Assembly: GCA_946807835.1 (NCBI GenBank)
Contig: OX327684.1
Span: 19,430,501-19,494,500, forward strand
DNA from: Ailanthus altissimus
Taxonomy: Eukaryota > Streptophyta > Magnoliopsida > Sapindales > Simaroubaceae
Length of the DNA stretch: 64,000 nt
Direction of reading: 5' to 3'
Positions 43,819 through 53,909 of the stretch are shown here, piece after piece (position 1 is the first letter of the stretch; each line of letters starts with the position of its first letter). The notes beneath the pieces were generated by a model. That model was not told where the DNA came from and did not search any database. It saw only the letters and a program-made list of their open reading frames with translations. The translations under genes and the position numbers were made by a program.

Positions 43819-45294
43819 ATGAGCGGTTGGTTTCGAGATCCTAATTCTCATCGTTTGGTGAAAGGTAATTTCAAAACTTCTTTTGATAGTTTGTTAGATT
43901 CTCCTTCATCCTCTCATTCTTTACTAATTAACACTATGAGCGAAAATCAAATTGAGGGACTCATAGACCCAGGAGACAATCAATCTCAACATAATGAGCA
44001 TAACAGACCTAAGACACTTAGAGACTGCATGAACCCTACACGAACCGGTGCACCATCTTGCTTAATTTTTCCTTCGGATGCAACGTATTTTAATTTTAAG
44101 CCAGGCATTATCCAACTTTTACCCACTTTTCATGGCTTAGATGCAGAGAACCCTTATCTACACCTAAGAGAATTTGAAGAAGTGTGTAACACGTATAATG
44201 ATCAAAATTGTAGCATGAACACAATTCGACTTAAGCTTTTCCCTTTTTCTTTAAAAGATAAAGCTAAAACATGGTTACAAAACCTTAGGCCAGGATCAAT
44301 TTCTTTATGGGATGAGATGCAACAACAATTCCTGAAAAAGTTTTTTCCCTCCCATAGAACAAATTCTTTCAAAAGACAAATCACCACTTTTACCCAAAAA
44401 CCAGGAGAGACCCTTTACCAATGTTGGGAAAGGTATAAAAAATTACTTAATACCTGTCCCCATCATGGTTTTGAAACATGGAGAGTAGTCTCAAATTTCT
44501 ATGAGGGCTTAACACCCCAAGTTAGGCAAATGGTAGAAATGATGTGTAATGGAACATTTGAGAAAAAAGACCCAGAAGAGGCAATGAACTATCTTGACTT
44601 ACTAGCAGAAAATGCTCAAAATTGGGACACTGCTGGTACCTGTGAGGCATCTAGCAAAAATCAAACCACTACATCTAGTGGGGGTATTTATCATCTTAAG
44701 GAAGACCATGACCTTCAAGCCAAATTAGCATCCCTTGCTAGAAAAGTCGAAACCTTAGAAATGAAAAAGAGTGGTCAAATAAAATCTGTTCAAGAAATTG
44801 TGTGTCACATTTGTGAAACCCATGATCACTCTACCAATGATTGCCCAACTTTGCCTGCATTTAGGGAATGTCTCCATGAACAAGTCAATGTTCTAAACAC
44901 GTTCAAGCGGTCAAACAATAACCCATATTCACAAAACTATAATCCTGGAAGGCGAAATCAATCGAATTTTAGTTGGAGGAATGACACTCAAGCACAGGCT
45001 TCACAACCACCTTTCCAACCACACCAAAACTTTCAAAATCATCAAGGTTATGCACCATATGTCCCACCTCCTAGGAAAAATCTTGAAGAAACCTTGCATA
45101 CATTTATTGAAAAACAAGAGTCTGTTAATTCTCAAAATGCTCAAACATTTGTTGATTTGAAAGATACTCTTGCTAAATTTGCATCTGCACTGAACATTCA
45201 TGAGAAAGGAAAATTTCCTTCTCAACCACAGCCAAACCTCAAAGGACAACATAACTCAAATGCATGTAGTTCAGGAAGCCAATACATCGATTAA
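43819..45294 (+). CDS. gag: Athila Gag, open up to a premature stop
   Basis: The start at 43819 (MSGWFRDPNSHRLVKG) is preferred over the upstream ATG at 43750, because the first 23 codons there are pure leader-type hydrophobic sequence. The conserved gag domain covers about residues 75-270 (FHGLDAENPYLHLREFEEVC, WDEMQQQFLKKFFPSHRTN, PGETLYQCWERYKKLL). A CX2CX4HX4C zinc knuckle (CHICETHDHSTNDC) lies near 44803-44845, followed by an N/Q/P-rich segment. Gag forms the virus-like particle and binds the RNA. The TAA at 45292-45294 replaces an expected CAA, and the same frame continues after it into protease, so gag and pol were one polyprotein. Confidence 0.88.
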   Translation: MSGWFRDPNSHRLVKGNFKTSFDSLLDSPSSSHSLLINTMSENQIEGLIDPGDNQSQHNEHNRPKTLRDCMNPTRTGAPSCLIFPSDATYFNFKPGIIQLLPTFHGLDAENPYLHLREFEEVCNTYNDQNCSMNTIRLKLFPFSLKDKAKTWLQNLRPGSISLWDEMQQQFLKKFFPSHRTNSFKRQITTFTQKPGETLYQCWERYKKLLNTCPHHGFETWRVVSNFYEGLTPQVRQMVEMMCNGTFEKKDPEEAMNYLDLLAENAQNWDTAGTCEASSKNQTTTSSGGIYHLKEDHDLQAKLASLARKVETLEMKKSGQIKSVQEIVCHICETHDHSTNDCPTLPAFRECLHEQVNVLNTFKRSNNNPYSQNYNPGRRNQSNFSWRNDTQAQASQPPFQPHQNFQNHQGYAPYVPPPRKNLEETLHTFIEKQESVNSQNAQTFVDLKDTLAKFASALNIHEKGKFPSQPQPNLKGQHNSNACSSGSQYID

Positions 45295-46035
45295 GTTAAA
45301 GCAGTTATCACTCTTCGGAGTGATAAAATTGTTGAAAAGGAAATTCCTGAACCTCATGAGAGTGATGAATCAATCTCTAAGGGTAAGGAAAGTGTTGAAC
45401 CTACATCTAATGAAGAAAACACTAAACCCTTACCTCTACCTCCATTTCCTCATGCATTACGTAATACTAAAAAGATGAATCACAATCCTAAAATTTTTGA
45501 AATCTTCAAATAGGTAAAGGTTAATATTCCTTTACTGGATGCTATTAAACAGGTTCCCTCTTATGCAAAATTTTTGAAAGATTTATGCACAGTAAAGAGA
45601 AAAGTGAATGTGAAAAAGAAAGCATTTTTAGCTGAACAAGTAAGTGCCATTCTTCAGAATAATAATTCTTTGAAATATAAAGACCCTGGTTGTCCTACAA
45701 TTTTATATATTATTGGAAGTCATAAAATTGAACAAGCCTTACTTGATCTTGGTGCTAGTGTGAATTTATTGCCGTATTCAGTTTATCAGCAGCTCAATCT
45801 CGGGGAGTTAAAATTAACATCTGTAACTCTTTTACTTGCTGATAGATCAATAAAAGTACCAAGAGGGACAATGGAAGATGTTTTAGTTCAAGTTAATAAA
45901 TTCATATATCCTGTGGATTTTATTATCTTGGACACAGAATCTGTCAAATGATGTAATCCGATACCTGTTATTTTAGGTCGTCCATTTTTAGCAACTTCTA
46001 ACGTTTTGATTAATTGTAAAAATGGAGTAATAAAG
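45295..46035 (+). pseudogene. Athila protease region, interrupted
   Basis: Same frame as gag. The linker is followed by TAG at 45511-45513 (expected CAG) and then an open stretch at 45514-45948 with the aspartic protease motif LLDLGASVNLLP, where DLGAS is the usual form in Athila. A TGA follows at 45949-45951, and then PVILGRPFLATSN and NCKNGV. At 46035 the frame is cut by the inserted solo LTR and continues at 48750 as MKLSFGNMTLKLN. The enzyme would process the polyprotein. Confidence 0.87.
46031..46035. repeat. Target site duplication of the solo LTR, left
   Basis: TAAAG, 4 of 5 identical to TGAAG at 48751-48755. The mismatch turns the expected ATG AAG codons into ATA AAG. Confidence 0.8.
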
Positions 46036-48750
46036 TGTCACGCCCCAGACCCAAAAGATCTGACACACGACATCACTTACATTCATTCAATAATATTTCT
46101 AAGCACATTCATTTTAAATTTCTTTCAGAATTATAGCAATTGAATTATGACTGGGATAATTAATAAACCGGAGATACGCAGAGTTTTCTCAGAGATTAAC
46201 ACTTTACTACGTCACCAATAGCAACTTTGTTACCGGAAGCCCAGAATATATTCATTTCAAATTCTTATTTAAAATCAATCCATTACTACACTTGGTGAAA
46301 CTTAAACTAAATTCAACCATACACAATAAAATAATACATAAGTATTTATTCAATAGGGACAAATCAAATATCTTATCCCACGTGTCCTTAAATGAAACAC
46401 TTAGCAACCTAACAACTTAGGGAACCCAAGGAACAACAGAAGCCTTGCTAAATCCGCTAAGCACACATGTACCTTATTTACCTGAAATCACCATAAACTA
46501 TAATGAGTATAAAACTCAGTAAGCATACTAGTTTTTCATATCTCAAATACATATATGTACACAATGCATATGTATGATATGCTGTGATCAATTAAAATCA
46601 TAATCTTATCAAATCACATATCATGTAAGCGCTTACACATTCTTTCAAAATACATAATAGGAATACCATCACTCAACTACTACTTAGTAGGACTTACATA
46701 TCACATATCACATAATGAGTCAAATGTCACTCGTAGGTGACATACAGTATGAGAGGAATAGTACAAGTGAGGCCTTTATATTACACATATATAATGCTCA
46801 TGCCCAAAGGTAAAAGCCAAACCCTCACCCTGATCATCGGTGAGTCCTCTCACATGCACCAATACGCCACCACACGAATGTGATGACTCACTCTTCCTTT
46901 AGGTACCAATAGGATCCTCCCTACATACGGAACAAATAACATATACCAATCCCGAATGAAAGGCCACATATAAAGGCTCCACAAATCACACAAAATGCCT
47001 ACTAAGTTAACAGTGAGTTCAAGTACCCTCAAAAAACAAAATATTTCTCATGGACATATTACACTTCAAAAGCTTTCTTTATTAAACACATCTTATTTTG
47101 AAAGCTCACTTTCAAAAATACATGTATGTCCATGCTCAATGTCAATGCTCACATTCATAAACATATATTCACATTTCATATCAAAATATACTTTGACATA
47201 ACATAAACATATTCTTAACCCCATTTGCAAAATCATACAAAATAATTACTATGTTTATTGTGATTTCAGTAAAAAGTCTAGTATATTTACCTCTTAACAC
47301 TTTCAGCTACAAGGATTAAATCTCCTTAACCTATCAATGGAGATTAATCCTTTCATAAGCCTCATAATTTACACAAAATACTTTAAATAGCTTACAAAAT
47401 TATACACAATGCATTTATCACATCAAATTGGTCTAAATACTTGGTTTCTCAAAACCTGTCATTCTGACCACTTACACTTAACAAAATTTTCTAATAGATC
47501 AAATGATGTCCAATTATTCCAAAATCAGAATATATGATTCTTGCCTCATATATCCTTCTCATATATGAATATTATATCAAAATTCTTACACAATCCATTC
47601 CATACATACCATCGAATCCAAACTACTAACCTGACAAGATCAAGATACTTACTGAACAGTATTCAATCTCCTAATTTTAGAAAATCATATACTAACTAAA
47701 AAATTATAAAACTACCACATAATTACTCTTAACACATATATCAGTCCTTGATAAATATTTCACTTCCAAATCACTGCCAAAAATATTTTAAAACTATTTT
47801 ATTCCATAGCTTTAAAAATCTGTTAATCAAATACTGTAATGAGCTGATACACTTTAGAAAATCATAACACTTCAATTACATTGATCTAAATTCTTAATTC
47901 CGAGTATATCATATTAGACATATAAAATTATCATATTCCATAAATTCGTAATTTTTGAAGATCATTCAGTAGGACAAATATTGTTTGTCACTGTATCATA
48001 CTGTTCATATAGGAAATTTCCAGAATTTTAGGGTCATTTTGGTAAATTCACAAAAATTTCAATTTCTGAAATTTTGAATCGATTCAAAGTCTCAGATGAT
48101 CCTAAATATGTCTAATTTTATATACTCAAAATTCAAAACCAGAATCAAATCACAACAATTTATAAAATTCTTGGATCAAGAGACTATCAAGCAGAAATTC
48201 TACAATCCATCATAATTTATCAAACTATCTTATAGATCATCATCAATTCTCAAACTATCATACGAAATACACATCAAATCCTCAATTATACATATTTCCA
48301 GAAATCAAAACTTAAAGAAATTAACATAATTAACATCAATAAATTGAGAAATAGTTGTGATATATCTCTTAAAATCCAAAATTCCAATTTCTTCTTCTTT
48401 TTCTTCTCCTTCTTCTCTTTCTCTCCCCTCTTTTTCTCTCTTCTCTCTCTCTAAAAGAGGTAGCTCGACAAAATGAGAGAATTAGGGTTTTAAAAGTGTA
48501 TTTTTATACTAAGTGGCTAATTTTTGGTATTTACAAATTTACCCCAAAACTTTTAAAGTATTATAATTTGGTCCCTAAAATAAATCTAAAGTCTTGCAAT
48601 TAAACTCAATGCTAATAGTATGACCTTAACCTATACAAACACTACTAATAATAATATATAAATCAAGTATCACCAATATACAAATAAAATACGTATATTT
48701 ATACATATATAAATACTTATTCTTACCAGTCGTAGATATTGGTTACTACA
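46036..48750 (-). mobile_element. Solo LTR of another family, TGTCACG...TACTACA
   Basis: A 2715-base insertion in the Athila pol frame, starting TGTCACGCCCCAGACCC and ending GGTTACTACA, with a near-perfect 5-base duplication. Removing it rejoins the pol frame exactly (NGV-MK-LSFGN). It contains no coding region. A TATA-like TATAAAAAT near 48505 and a GA/CT-rich leader near 48395-48455 read on the minus strand, so the LTR probably points that way. It resembles 1-3445 of this window. Confidence 0.85.
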
Positions 48751-49906
48751 TGAAGCTTTCATTTGGAAACATGACACTTAAACTCAATATTTTCAATATG
48801 TGTAAGCAACCATATGAAGGGGAGGATGAAAGTGAAGAATGCAACATGATTGAAACGATTGTAGAGGATTATATTCAAAAATAGAGTTTTACCGATCCTT
48901 TAGAAATGTGTTTAATAAATTCATTTGAGTCAAATATACAATTAGATCCTGAAATCTCTGATATATGTTCTTTACTTGATTGTGCACAGGTGATTGAAAA
49001 TAAAGGATGGAAACTAAAGTTTGAAGAATTGGGAGAAAATGAGGATAAACAAAACGAAATTTCAAAGTTAGAGTTAAAACCTTTGCCTGAAGGACTGAAA
49101 TATGCATTTCTTGGAGAGAAACAAACTTACCCAGTGGTAATCTCTTCTACACTCACAAGTAAACAAGAAGGTAAGTTGATTGAATTATTGAAAATGCATA
49201 AAAATGTAATTGGGTGGACTTTAAAAGACATAAATGGTATTAATCCTCTAATTTGCACACATAGAATACACCTAGAGGATAATGCCAAAACTTCCCAACA
49301 ATCTCAAAGGAGATTAAATCCACATATGAAAGAGGTAGTGAGAGCTGAAGTTCTCAAATTATTTGAAGTAGGAATCATCTATCCTATCTCAGATAGTAAG
49401 TGGGTAAGTCATACTCAGGTAGTACCAAAAAAATCTGGAATCACAGTCATTGAAAATAAAAAGGTGAGTTAATACCAACTCGAGTCTCATCTAGTTGGAG
49501 GATGTGCATAGATTATAGAAAGTTGAACTCGGTCACTAGAAAAGACCATTTTCCTTTACCATTCCTTGATCAAATTATAGAAAAAGTAGCAGGACATCCC
49601 TACTATTGCTTTCTAGATGGTTACTCTGGCTATTATCAAATTTCCATAGCACTAGAGGACCAAGAAAAGACTACATTCATATGTCTTTTTAGAACCTTTG
49701 CTTTTAGAAGAATGCCCTTTAGACTCTGTAATGCCCCAGCAACATTTCAGAGATGTATGTTAAGCATTTTTAGTGACATGATTGAGCATTATTTAGAAGT
49801 TTTCATGGATGATTTAACTGTGTTTGAAAATTCTTTTGATAATTGTCTTGAAAACTTAGAAAAGGTTTTAAAAAGATGTGAAGAAAAGAGTCTTGTATTG
49901 AATTAG
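48750..49906 (+). pseudogene. Athila reverse transcriptase, N-terminal and catalytic part
   Basis: The frame resumes after the solo LTR. It is broken by a TAG at 48882-48884, by loss of one G near 49463 (frameshift just before the WRMCIDYRKLN motif) and by a TAG at 49904-49906, where TGG is usual before KCHYMV. Conserved blocks are HRIHLEDNAKTSQQSQRRLN, VVPKKSG, CIDYRKLNSVTRKDHFPLPF, FLDGYSGYYQI, NAPATFQRCM and the catalytic FMDD, near 49785-49815, as is typical of Athila. Confidence 0.9.
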
Positions 49907-49921
49907 AAAAAATGTCATTAC

Positions 49922-51970
49922 ATGGTTACTTCTGGAATTGTTTTGGGACATATAGTATCTTCTAAAGGAATTGAAGTGGATAAGGCAAAAGTCGAACTCA
50001 TTACACATTTGCCTCCACCAAAAACAGTCAGAGAAGTTCGATCCTTTTTAGGACATGCTGGATTCTATAGGAGGTTCATAAAAAACTTTAATGCTATATC
50101 TAAACCTCTTTGTAACCTCTTAGCAAAAGATGTATCATTTAAGTGGATTCAAGAGTGTCAAAATTCGTTTGAAAAATTAATTAGCCTCTTAACATCTGCT
50201 CCTATCATACAATCTCCTAACTGGTCTTTACCTTTTGAGCTCATGTGTGATGCTAGTGACTACGCTATTGGTGCTGTATTGGGACAAAGAAAGGAAGGTA
50301 AATCCTATGTCATTTATTATGCAAGTAGAACTTTAAACAGTGCACAAATGAATTACACAACAACTGAAAAAGAACTACTTGCTGTAATATTTGCATTAGA
50401 AAAATTTCGTTCTTACTTAATTGGTTCTTCAACTGTTGTATTTACTGACCATGCTGCTGTAAGGTACTTAATGTCAAAACAGGATGCAAAACCAAGGCTG
50501 ATTCGATGGATTCTATTGCTTCAAGAATTTATTATCACTATAAAGGATAAGAAGGGAGCTGGGAATGTTGTTGCAGATCACTTATCAAGACTCACACCAG
50601 ATTCATCAACAGAAATAACACCTATTAATGATTCTTTTCCAGATGAATTTCTATTTTCTACTGTTATAATGCCTTGGTATGCTAATATTGTTAATTTTCT
50701 TGTAATAGGAGAAATGCCACCTCAATGGAATGCTCAAGACAAAAGAAAATTTTTAACTGAGGTGAAAAAGTTTTATTGGGATGATCCTTATCTCTTTAAA
50801 TATTGTCGTGATCAAATATTTCGAAGATGCATACCTGACAATGAGGTAAATAAAGTTATTGAATTTTGTCATTCTGAAGCATGCGGGGGACATTTCTCAT
50901 CAAAGAAAACAGCTGTAAAAATCTTACAGTGTGGATTTTATTGGCCCACTTTATTTAAAGATACACATGCATTTTGTATAACTTGTGAAAATTGTCAAAA
51001 GTTGGGATCAATTTCAAAACGAAACATGATGCCTTTGAACCCCATTCTTGTTATTGAAATCTTTGATTGTTGGGGGATAGATTTCATGGGACCATTTCCA
51101 TTATCATTTGAATTTATGTATATCTTAGTTGCAGTAGATTATGTCTCAAAATGGATTGAGGCTATTCCATGTCGAAATAATGGCCATAAAACAGTTATGA
51201 AATTTTTGAAAGAAAATATCTTAAGTCGATTTGAAATCCCTCGAGCCATTATAAGTGATGGGGGTAAGCATTTTTGTAATAGACCATTTGAAACATTGGT
51301 AAAAAAATATGGTATTACTCATAAAGTTGCCACCCTTTATCATCCTCAGACAAGTGGACAAGTTGAATTAGTAAATAGGGAGATAAAACAAATTTTAGAA
51401 AAAACTGTAAACCCAAATTGCAAATATTGGTCTTTAAGACTAATTGATGCACTGTGGGCTTATAGAACTGCTTTTAAAACTTCATTGGGTATGTCTCCCT
51501 ATAGGATAGTTTATGGAAAACCTTGTCACTTACCTATGGAACTTGAGCATAAAGCCTACTGGGCTATTAAAACTTTCAATGAAAATCTTGATTCTGCTGG
51601 ACACATACGTAAATTACAAATAAATAAACTTGAAGAATTGAGAAATGATGCATATGAGAATTCGAAAATTCATAAAGCTAAAATTAAAGCCTTTCATGAT
51701 AAAAAAATTCAGAGAAAAACATTTGACATTGGTCAGAAGGTTTTGCTTTATAATTCTCGACTTCACATATTCCCTGGAAAATTAAGATCAAGATGGAGTG
51801 GCCCTTTTATTGTGAAACATGTGTACCCTTATGGAACAATTGACATTGAAAATCCTAGAAATGGGAATGTGTTTAAGGTAAATGGGCAAAGACTCAAGCC
51901 GTTTCTAAAAAACCAAGCTTTTCATGAAGAATTTACGTTCCTGTCGGATCCTTGTTACGAGACCAATTAA
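49922..51970 (+). CDS. pol: Athila RNase H and integrase, 682-codon open frame
   Basis: Same frame as 49502-49906, separated by one stop. RNase H covers about residues 40-225 ([46 protein letters not shown]). Integrase has an HHCC finger (CGGHF, then CENCQKLG), catalytic aspartates in GIDFMGPFP and [11 protein letters not shown], and the glutamate region in [20 protein letters not shown]. After the core come a [20 protein letters not shown] block and a C-terminal domain ([16 protein letters not shown]), with no chromodomain. The frame is open to its natural end. ATG at 49922 is an internal methionine, not a real start. Confidence 0.9.
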   Translation: MVTSGIVLGHIVSSKGIEVDKAKVELITHLPPPKTVREVRSFLGHAGFYRRFIKNFNAISKPLCNLLAKDVSFKWIQECQNSFEKLISLLTSAPIIQSPNWSLPFELMCDASDYAIGAVLGQRKEGKSYVIYYASRTLNSAQMNYTTTEKELLAVIFALEKFRSYLIGSSTVVFTDHAAVRYLMSKQDAKPRLIRWILLLQEFIITIKDKKGAGNVVADHLSRLTPDSSTEITPINDSFPDEFLFSTVIMPWYANIVNFLVIGEMPPQWNAQDKRKFLTEVKKFYWDDPYLFKYCRDQIFRRCIPDNEVNKVIEFCHSEACGGHFSSKKTAVKILQCGFYWPTLFKDTHAFCITCENCQKLGSISKRNMMPLNPILVIEIFDCWGIDFMGPFPLSFEFMYILVAVDYVSKWIEAIPCRNNGHKTVMKFLKENILSRFEIPRAIISDGGKHFCNRPFETLVKKYGITHKVATLYHPQTSGQVELVNREIKQILEKTVNPNCKYWSLRLIDALWAYRTAFKTSLGMSPYRIVYGKPCHLPMELEHKAYWAIKTFNENLDSAGHIRKLQINKLEELRNDAYENSKIHKAKIKAFHDKKIQRKTFDIGQKVLLYNSRLHIFPGKLRSRWSGPFIVKHVYPYGTIDIENPRNGNVFKVNGQRLKPFLKNQAFHEEFTFLSDPCYETN

Positions 51971-52020
51971 TCTTTGTTGTATATATTTACATATTTATAT
52001 ATATTTATTCTTCTTCTAAC

Positions 52021-52184
52021 ATTTTTTTTATTACTTGCAGGTTAATTTAATAGTTTGGTTAAAGTTTTGTTTTGCACCCTGATTAACTGGCGGATAACGG
52101 TACTCTGTGATATTTCAAATCGGTTTTGTCAGTTTCCCATAATTACTGATATCTTCTCTTCTTCCTCTTTTTCTAAAAAAAAAA
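52021..52184 (+). promoter_or_regulatory. Possible splice acceptor and leader of a downstream subgenomic message
   Basis: A T-rich tract ending in TTACTTGCAG at 52040, just after pol, and an A-rich stretch before the ATG at 52185. Athila-type elements are thought to express their third ORF from a spliced message, so this could be the acceptor. No donor was identified. Confidence 0.3.
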
Positions 52185-52734
52185 ATGGATGACATTCTAA
52201 AAAATTTGAAAAATCGTTTTCCCTCATTGCCTCAAAATTCCTTAAAGAAAATTTACCAAGCAAGATGTGAAAGATTAAGGTTATTAATGATTATGAATAT
52301 ACTTGTAGATTTACGTTGGTTAATTGAAGCCAAAGTTAGATTGATAGGTGAATTTTTAGACTCATTAATTTTCTACATGCCTGGCTTAGGTAAAAGCTCT
52401 TTTTCAAAAAAAACGAAGAGAAAAACGATTAAATGTTTGTTACAAGTGTGCACGCACGACTTGCAACACACGTTGCCGCACTTTAGGAATGTTGTCTGTA
52501 AATCGCGAAGATAAAATTAGGTTCATTAAGGATGGCCTGAGTAAGGAGTCTTTAGATAATATTTTATCGACTCTTGAGACGCATCCTAGTGGATATGTGC
52601 ATATTGCAATTCATGAATTATGGGACATATTCCTAAAAGAACATGAGCGGTACAGTCTCGGGAATCTGACTTTAAAAGACCCTGTTTACCAATTTATAAG
52701 AAAATTGGATGGGAAGCCTATCTCCAACCCATAG
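52185..52734 (+). pseudogene. Cysteine-cluster ORF of unknown function between pol and LOG
   Basis: Starts MDDILKNLKNRFPSLPQNSL, then a hydrophobic/helical stretch (LLMIMNILVDLRWLIEAK). The frame shifts by one base in the T/A runs at about 52400-52416 and continues in the next frame as CYKCARTTCNTRC, a compact four-cysteine cluster. It ends with NREDKIRFIKDGLSKESLDN, IHELWDIFLKEHERYSLG and KLDGKPISNP. Rejoined it would be about 183 residues. I do not recognise the family. The position is that of the env-like third ORF in Athila, but there is no clear signal peptide or transmembrane segment. The cysteine cluster suggests metal binding. Confidence 0.65.
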
Positions 52735-53018
52735 AGGGCGTTTAAGCCGTTACTGGACGTAAAATCAGAGGAAGATGTGAGCCACAATCACAACTACTTG
52801 TATATATTTACTATAGCTGTTATTTTTAAATGTTTCATTTTAAACTCAAACGTCTTTTCAATAATCAACCACCTATAATCCTTTTTGAAAATTTTGCATT
52901 TTAAGCCGACAACCCATGTGACTTTTCCAGCTAACAAATTGAAAATTGGTAAAAGGTGTTGAATCTTGTATTTCAAGCCAATAGCCATGTGATTTAACTT
53001 TGCAATACCTTTTGGCTC
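52735..53018 (+). promoter_or_regulatory. Upstream region of the LOG-like ORF with duplicated motif and CCAAT box
   Basis: Non-coding. Two related blocks, near 52897-52932 and 52967-53003, share TTTYAAGCC, ACCCATGTGA-like sequence and a following T/C stretch, about 70 bases apart. The second contains CCAAT at 52978-52982, about 40 bases before the TATA motif. This looks like a small promoter, but it is predicted only from sequence. Confidence 0.4.
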
Positions 53019-53026
53019 TATAAATA
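53019..53026 (+). promoter_or_regulatory. TATA box before the LOG-like ORF
   Basis: TATAAATA, 66 bases before the ATG at 53092, with a C/A-rich likely leader in between. The distance fits a plant promoter with a short leader. Chance occurrence in AT-rich DNA cannot be excluded. Confidence 0.45.
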
Positions 53027-53091
53027 CATTGCATTATTTCTGCATCTTTGTACAAACTCAAAATCATTCAAGAGAGAGGGTGAGTGTAATC

Positions 53092-53745
53092 ATGGAAGGA
53101 TCATCAACTCGTAAATTCACAAAAATTTGTGTTTTTTGTGGATCCAGCCCTAGAAAAACTAGTGAGTTTATAGAAGCAGCAAAAACCCTTGGTAAGATGT
53201 TAGCTGAGCGTAATATTCATTTAGTATATGGGGGAGGTAGTCTTGGATTAATGGGACGTGTGGCAACCGCTGCACAAAATAATGGCAGTCGAGTTTTGGG
53301 TATCATACCAAAAGCTCTAGCTGTTGGAGACATTGTAAGAAAAATAATTGGGGATGAGTTACAGGTATCATCAATGCATGAACGAATTTCTTTTATGCTT
53401 CGTAATGCTGATGCCTTCATAGCTCTACCCGGAGGTTTCTGAACATTGGAGGAAATTTTTTAAATTGTCTTATGGGCACAATTACAAATTTATAAAAAAC
53501 CAATTGGTTTGTTAAATGTTGATGGTTTTTATAATGGGTTGTTATCTTTTCTTGACTATGCGGTGGAAAAATAATTCGTCTCATCTGCAGCACAACAGAT
53601 CCTCATTTCTGCTTCAACTGTTGATCAGTTACTCGATGAACGACAAACTTTTACACCTCTATCTGATCCAACAATGAGTCAGATAGATTGGTATACTGAT
53701 AACAGTGAAAAGAAACACAAGATAGATTTGACGCTTCATCTGTAG
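53092..53745 (+). pseudogene. LOG: LONELY GUY (LOG) homologue, cytokinin nucleotide phosphoribohydrolase, captured by the retrotransposon
   Basis: A 218-codon frame from ATG to TAG, about the normal LOG length. LOG hydrolyses cytokinin riboside 5'-monophosphates to active free bases in the cytosol. Motifs in order are KICVFCGSS (residues 11-19), [66 protein letters not shown] and AVEK. Three in-frame stops break it: TGA at 53440 (codon 117, at the second glycine of the PGGxGTxxE motif), TAA at 53461 (codon 124) and TAA at 53572 (codon 161). There is no frameshift and no intron, although host LOG genes have several. It lies in sense between pol and the 3' LTR. A truncated product would lack the catalytic PGGxGTxxE loop. 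The identification is strong; any function in this copy is unlikely. Confidence 0.92.
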
Positions 53746-53866
53746 CCTATCTATTTCTATGTATTTTTAAGCTTTTTGTGTGGCTTGTTTTATTTTGTTG
53801 CAGGTTTAATTTTCAATAAAAGATGTTTCAGGTGATATCTTCTATACTTTACTCTTTCTATATTTT

Positions 53867-53884
53867 GACATTGAGGACAATGTC
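53867..53884 (+). other. Inverted repeat GACATTG-AGGA-CAATGTC next to an internal purine tract
   Basis: A perfect 7-base stem with a 4-base loop, followed by TTGAGGGGGAAGATAG at about 53894-53909, which resembles a second polypurine tract. A GACATTG...CAATGT motif before a G-rich tract recurs in Athila-like elements. Role unknown; a central primer site for plus-strand synthesis is one possibility. Confidence 0.6.
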
Positions 53885-53909
53885 TCAATTTGGTTGAGGG
53901 GGAAGATAG

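Noticed and set aside
53092..53745. LOG as an ordinary host gene into which an Athila inserted
   Set aside because: The LOG frame is inside the LTR-bounded unit whose outer flanks carry the target duplication, on the pol side of the 3' polypurine tract, and it has no introns. The host DNA on both sides of the unit is R1 repeat, not LOG sequence.
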